From JAYWDA01 sp043779185 (lineage in GTDB: Bacteria; Bdellovibrionota; Bdellovibrionia; Bdellovibrionales; Bdellovibrionaceae): DNA of 33,052 nt. The notes beneath the pieces are model-generated. The model had not been told where the DNA came from. It searched no databases and saw only the letters and a program-made list of their open reading frames with translations. The stretch covers positions 1-33,052 of the forward strand of contig JAYWEQ010000089.1 in assembly GCA_043779185.1 (NCBI GenBank), written 5' to 3'. Numbering within the stretch: position 1 is the first letter of the stretch; every line of letters begins with the position of its first letter. Shown here in pieces: positions 31,388 to 33,052 of the stretch. A program made the translations under genes and the position numbers.

Positions 31388-31406
31388 CGGCTTTCCTTAT
31401 GACATT
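31380..31406. repeat. Inverted repeat upstream of tmk
   Basis: AATGTCAT (31380-31387) and ATGACATT (31399-31406) form a perfect 8-bp inverted repeat around 11 bases. It lies in the gap between the divergent tmk and lipoprotein genes and overlaps the possible tmk -35 box. Operator or RNA hairpin. Confidence 0.5.
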
Positions 31407-31519
31407 GGGGGTCTAAGGCCTTCAATCAGCATTTTCTTCGCTTTCTAGAGGTCCTGGAGCAACCCTAAATGGACTTTACAAGTGATAGCAGTTTATCATT
31501 CCAAACAGAGGATCTATCG

Positions 31520-31957
31520 ATGAAATTTAAAGACAGCTTTAAGGCCGCGATGATTTCGACGTTATATGTTCTTGGAGGATGTATTTCTGGACCGAAAGAT
31601 CTGCACCAAGGTTTTGCTGAAAAATTAAGTGGGGACTCCTACGATCATGTCGCAACTTTTGGTGGTGTTCCGATTCTCCACAGGAAAGTGGTGGCTCGAA
31701 AAATATCAGGCCGCGTCCTTTGTTCAGATGATTTGACTCAAGGCCTTGCTCATCGCGGTGAGGTTTCTATTGCAGAAGAACAAAAAATCATCGCTTCGAC
31801 CGGCATTCAAATTGATGGGACCTACGCCTTGTCGGCGCCTATGTACTCAGAAACTACCTATCAACTGAAGGCTATTTCAACATGTGGATCCCACACCGAA
31901 ACCATTTCTTTCAACGAAAAAACTCGGACCGACTACGACATTTTGCTGAGAAAATAA
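31520..31957 (+). CDS. Predicted lipoprotein of unknown function
   Basis: A 145-residue protein starting at ATG 31520, chosen because AGAGGA lies just upstream; the longer open frame to 31469 lacks a signal peptide at its start. Residues 1-20 are a lipoprotein signal (MKFKDSFKAAMISTLYVLGGC) with lipobox LGGC. The mature part is about 125 residues with two further cysteines (VLCSDDL and STCGSHT) and short beta strands. No family recognised. It diverges from tmk and ends three bases from the stop of the next, converging gene. Confidence 0.7.
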   Translation: MKFKDSFKAAMISTLYVLGGCISGPKDLHQGFAEKLSGDSYDHVATFGGVPILHRKVVARKISGRVLCSDDLTQGLAHRGEVSIAEEQKIIASTGIQIDGTYALSAPMYSETTYQLKAISTCGSHTETISFNEKTRTDYDILLRK

Positions 31958-31960
31958 AAC

Positions 31961-33052
31961 TCACTTCAGTCGAGCTTGAATCAAACCTGTCCAACTGTGC
32001 AATAAACTTTCTAACTGGCTTTGACTGCTGACCGGCAAGTAAGGCTGCAAACCTTTTAAAATCTTCAGCACTTGCGCGCCCTGCTCAAGTGTTGTGATGC
32101 CGTTATAAAAACCGGTCTGAGCATTGAAAACTTCTTTGTTCAGTTTATAATACAGATCTAAAGCCGACCATAAGTAGGGCGACAATTTTGTAATCTCATA
32201 GGCCTGAAGCAAAGATTCAATCGCTTTAAACTGAGTCATCACTTTCATTTCAGTGTCTTCGATTTGTCCGCGGCGCAACGAATAGGACTCGCGCACCCAG
32301 CCGGTGGTTGAAACCATGCGATTCGATAAAAAATTACCTAAGCCGACCATTAAAATCTTCACTTGTTTTTTTGCATCCAGCAATTCATCGACATTTCTTC
32401 TTCCATCCGCGCCACGATCCTGCAAGTAACTGGATTTCGTATTTTCAATTCCTTCCATCGCTCTGACAAAGTCACCCAGGGCGACCATGTACTCTGATAA
32501 ATCAGCGGAAGAAACTTTTAAATCTCGTTGACCAGCGATCAAATTCACAACTCCGGCCATGGACACCGCATCAGCACTGCTGACATCAAAGTTATTGGCC
32601 CAAATGATTTGGCTTTCTTGGCCAACAACAAAAACCGGCGTTAAATCTTTCAAAAGATTTTTTAATATAATGGCGGCGTTCCCAACGGACACCGCAAACA
32701 AAGTGTCTTTCGGAAATAATTTTTGCTGGGCGATCGAGGCAGGCGCTGCTGGGAAGGCATCGACAATCTTATCCTTCCCAAGAATCGGATCAAAGGCCGT
32801 CGCTTGCCAATCTTTTAGAAACTGAATGGACTCTGAGTAACCTCGAAGTAAGCGGGCTTGGCCCACAACACTGACGTTAAAATCGCTGGGATTGATGACT
32901 TTCGATGTATATGCAGAAACCAAAGACACCTTGTCAGGCACCGCAAACGAAAAATTGGATTTCAAAATCTCTTGTAAGGAAAGCTTCATATCGCTGAAAT
33001 GAATATCAATCGGCTGCGCCATCGCACGAATGGACTCGACTTCATTTTTTTT
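31961..33052 (-). CDS. Uncharacterised protein, 5' end beyond window
   Basis: A frame with no stop to the edge of the window (364 codons including the stop). The ATG at 33022 is in frame, but codons for K-K-N-E-V-E-S-I-R-A precede it without a stop, so the true start is probably outside. No signal or membrane segment is visible. The protein is largely helical, with a segment RDLKVSSADLSEYMVALGDFVRAMEG and a tail rich in Tyr, Trp and Leu (YLWSALDLYYKLNKEVFN; LEQGAQVLKILKGLQPYL). I do not recognise the family. It converges on the lipoprotein gene. Confidence 0.65.
   Translation of the reverse strand, partial: KKNEVESIRAMAQPIDIHFSDMKLSLQEILKSNFSFAVPDKVSLVSAYTSKVINPSDFNVSVVGQARLLRGYSESIQFLKDWQATAFDPILGKDKIVDAFPAAPASIAQQKLFPKDTLFAVSVGNAAIILKNLLKDLTPVFVVGQESQIIWANNFDVSSADAVSMAGVVNLIAGQRDLKVSSADLSEYMVALGDFVRAMEGIENTKSSYLQDRGADGRRNVDELLDAKKQVKILMVGLGNFLSNRMVSTTGWVRESYSLRRGQIEDTEMKVMTQFKAIESLLQAYEITKLSPYLWSALDLYYKLNKEVFNAQTGFYNGITTLEQGAQVLKILKGLQPYLPVSSQSQLESLLHSWTGLIQARLK

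Noticed and set aside
1..33052. CRISPR arrays, insertion sequences, phage genes, tRNA or rRNA
   Set aside because: I saw no regularly spaced repeats, transposase or integrase motifs, terminal repeats of elements, or RNA-gene sequence; a dedicated scan was not possible.

Overview
The window looks like chromosomal DNA of a Bdellovibrio-like predator (Bdellovibrionota, probably Pseudobdellovibrionaceae or a close relative). This is inferred from moderate-to-low GC, many short secreted or lipoprotein genes with no recognisable family, an HNH-endonuclease relic of the type common in Bdellovibrio, a fused E1 alpha/beta 2-oxoacid dehydrogenase, and many sensory or partner-switching proteins. I could not run a search, so the taxonomic call is inference. 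I see no rRNA, tRNA, IS element, prophage or CRISPR array.

Layout. 1-1404: AT-rich DNA with one doubtful small membrane ORF, then an HNH endonuclease gene broken by an in-frame TAG and a frameshift. 1440-3474: a small lipoprotein (-), diverging from a four-S1-domain RNA-binding protein and an OsmC-family protein (+). 3528-4138: a headless, frameshifted remnant of a secreted-protein gene with its terminator still present. 4140-5188: two translationally coupled secreted proteins. 5308-8313: an AlkB-like oxygenase converging on a FIST-sensor/PP2C-phosphatase gene pair. 8425-9296: a YciB-like membrane protein and a GlsB/YeaQ-type small membrane protein. 9464-13137: a minus-strand run of an outer-membrane protein, free methionine-R-sulfoxide reductase, aroA and aroC. 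13279-15097: an unknown protein converging on a STAS-zinc-ribbon/HATPase pair. 15254-17509: a small membrane protein converging on an FAD oxidoreductase that is co-transcribed with a MEDS sensor. 17571-22110: a fused 2-oxoacid dehydrogenase E1 coupled to an acyltransferase, diverging from glutaryl-CoA dehydrogenase. 22189-25773: three exported proteins (CAP domain, M3 metallopeptidase lipoprotein, alpha/beta hydrolase). 25785-31351: a minus-strand housekeeping run tmk-holB-tatD and gap-pgk-TonB-like. 31520-33052: a small lipoprotein converging on an unknown gene that runs off the window.

The most distinctive content is signalling. Within about 11 kb there are a FIST sensor, a PP2C-type phosphatase, a HATPase anti-sigma-type kinase, a STAS protein with an added zinc ribbon that lacks the usual phospho-acceptor serine, and a MEDS sensor. 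These are all the parts needed for partner switching, but with an atypical antagonist and no sigma factor nearby. The second theme is carbon and redox metabolism: branched 2-oxoacid oxidation with a dedicated acyltransferase, glutaryl-CoA oxidation, glycolysis, and repair of oxidised methionine and alkylated substrates. The third is gene decay, seen in two relics in the first 4.1 kb.
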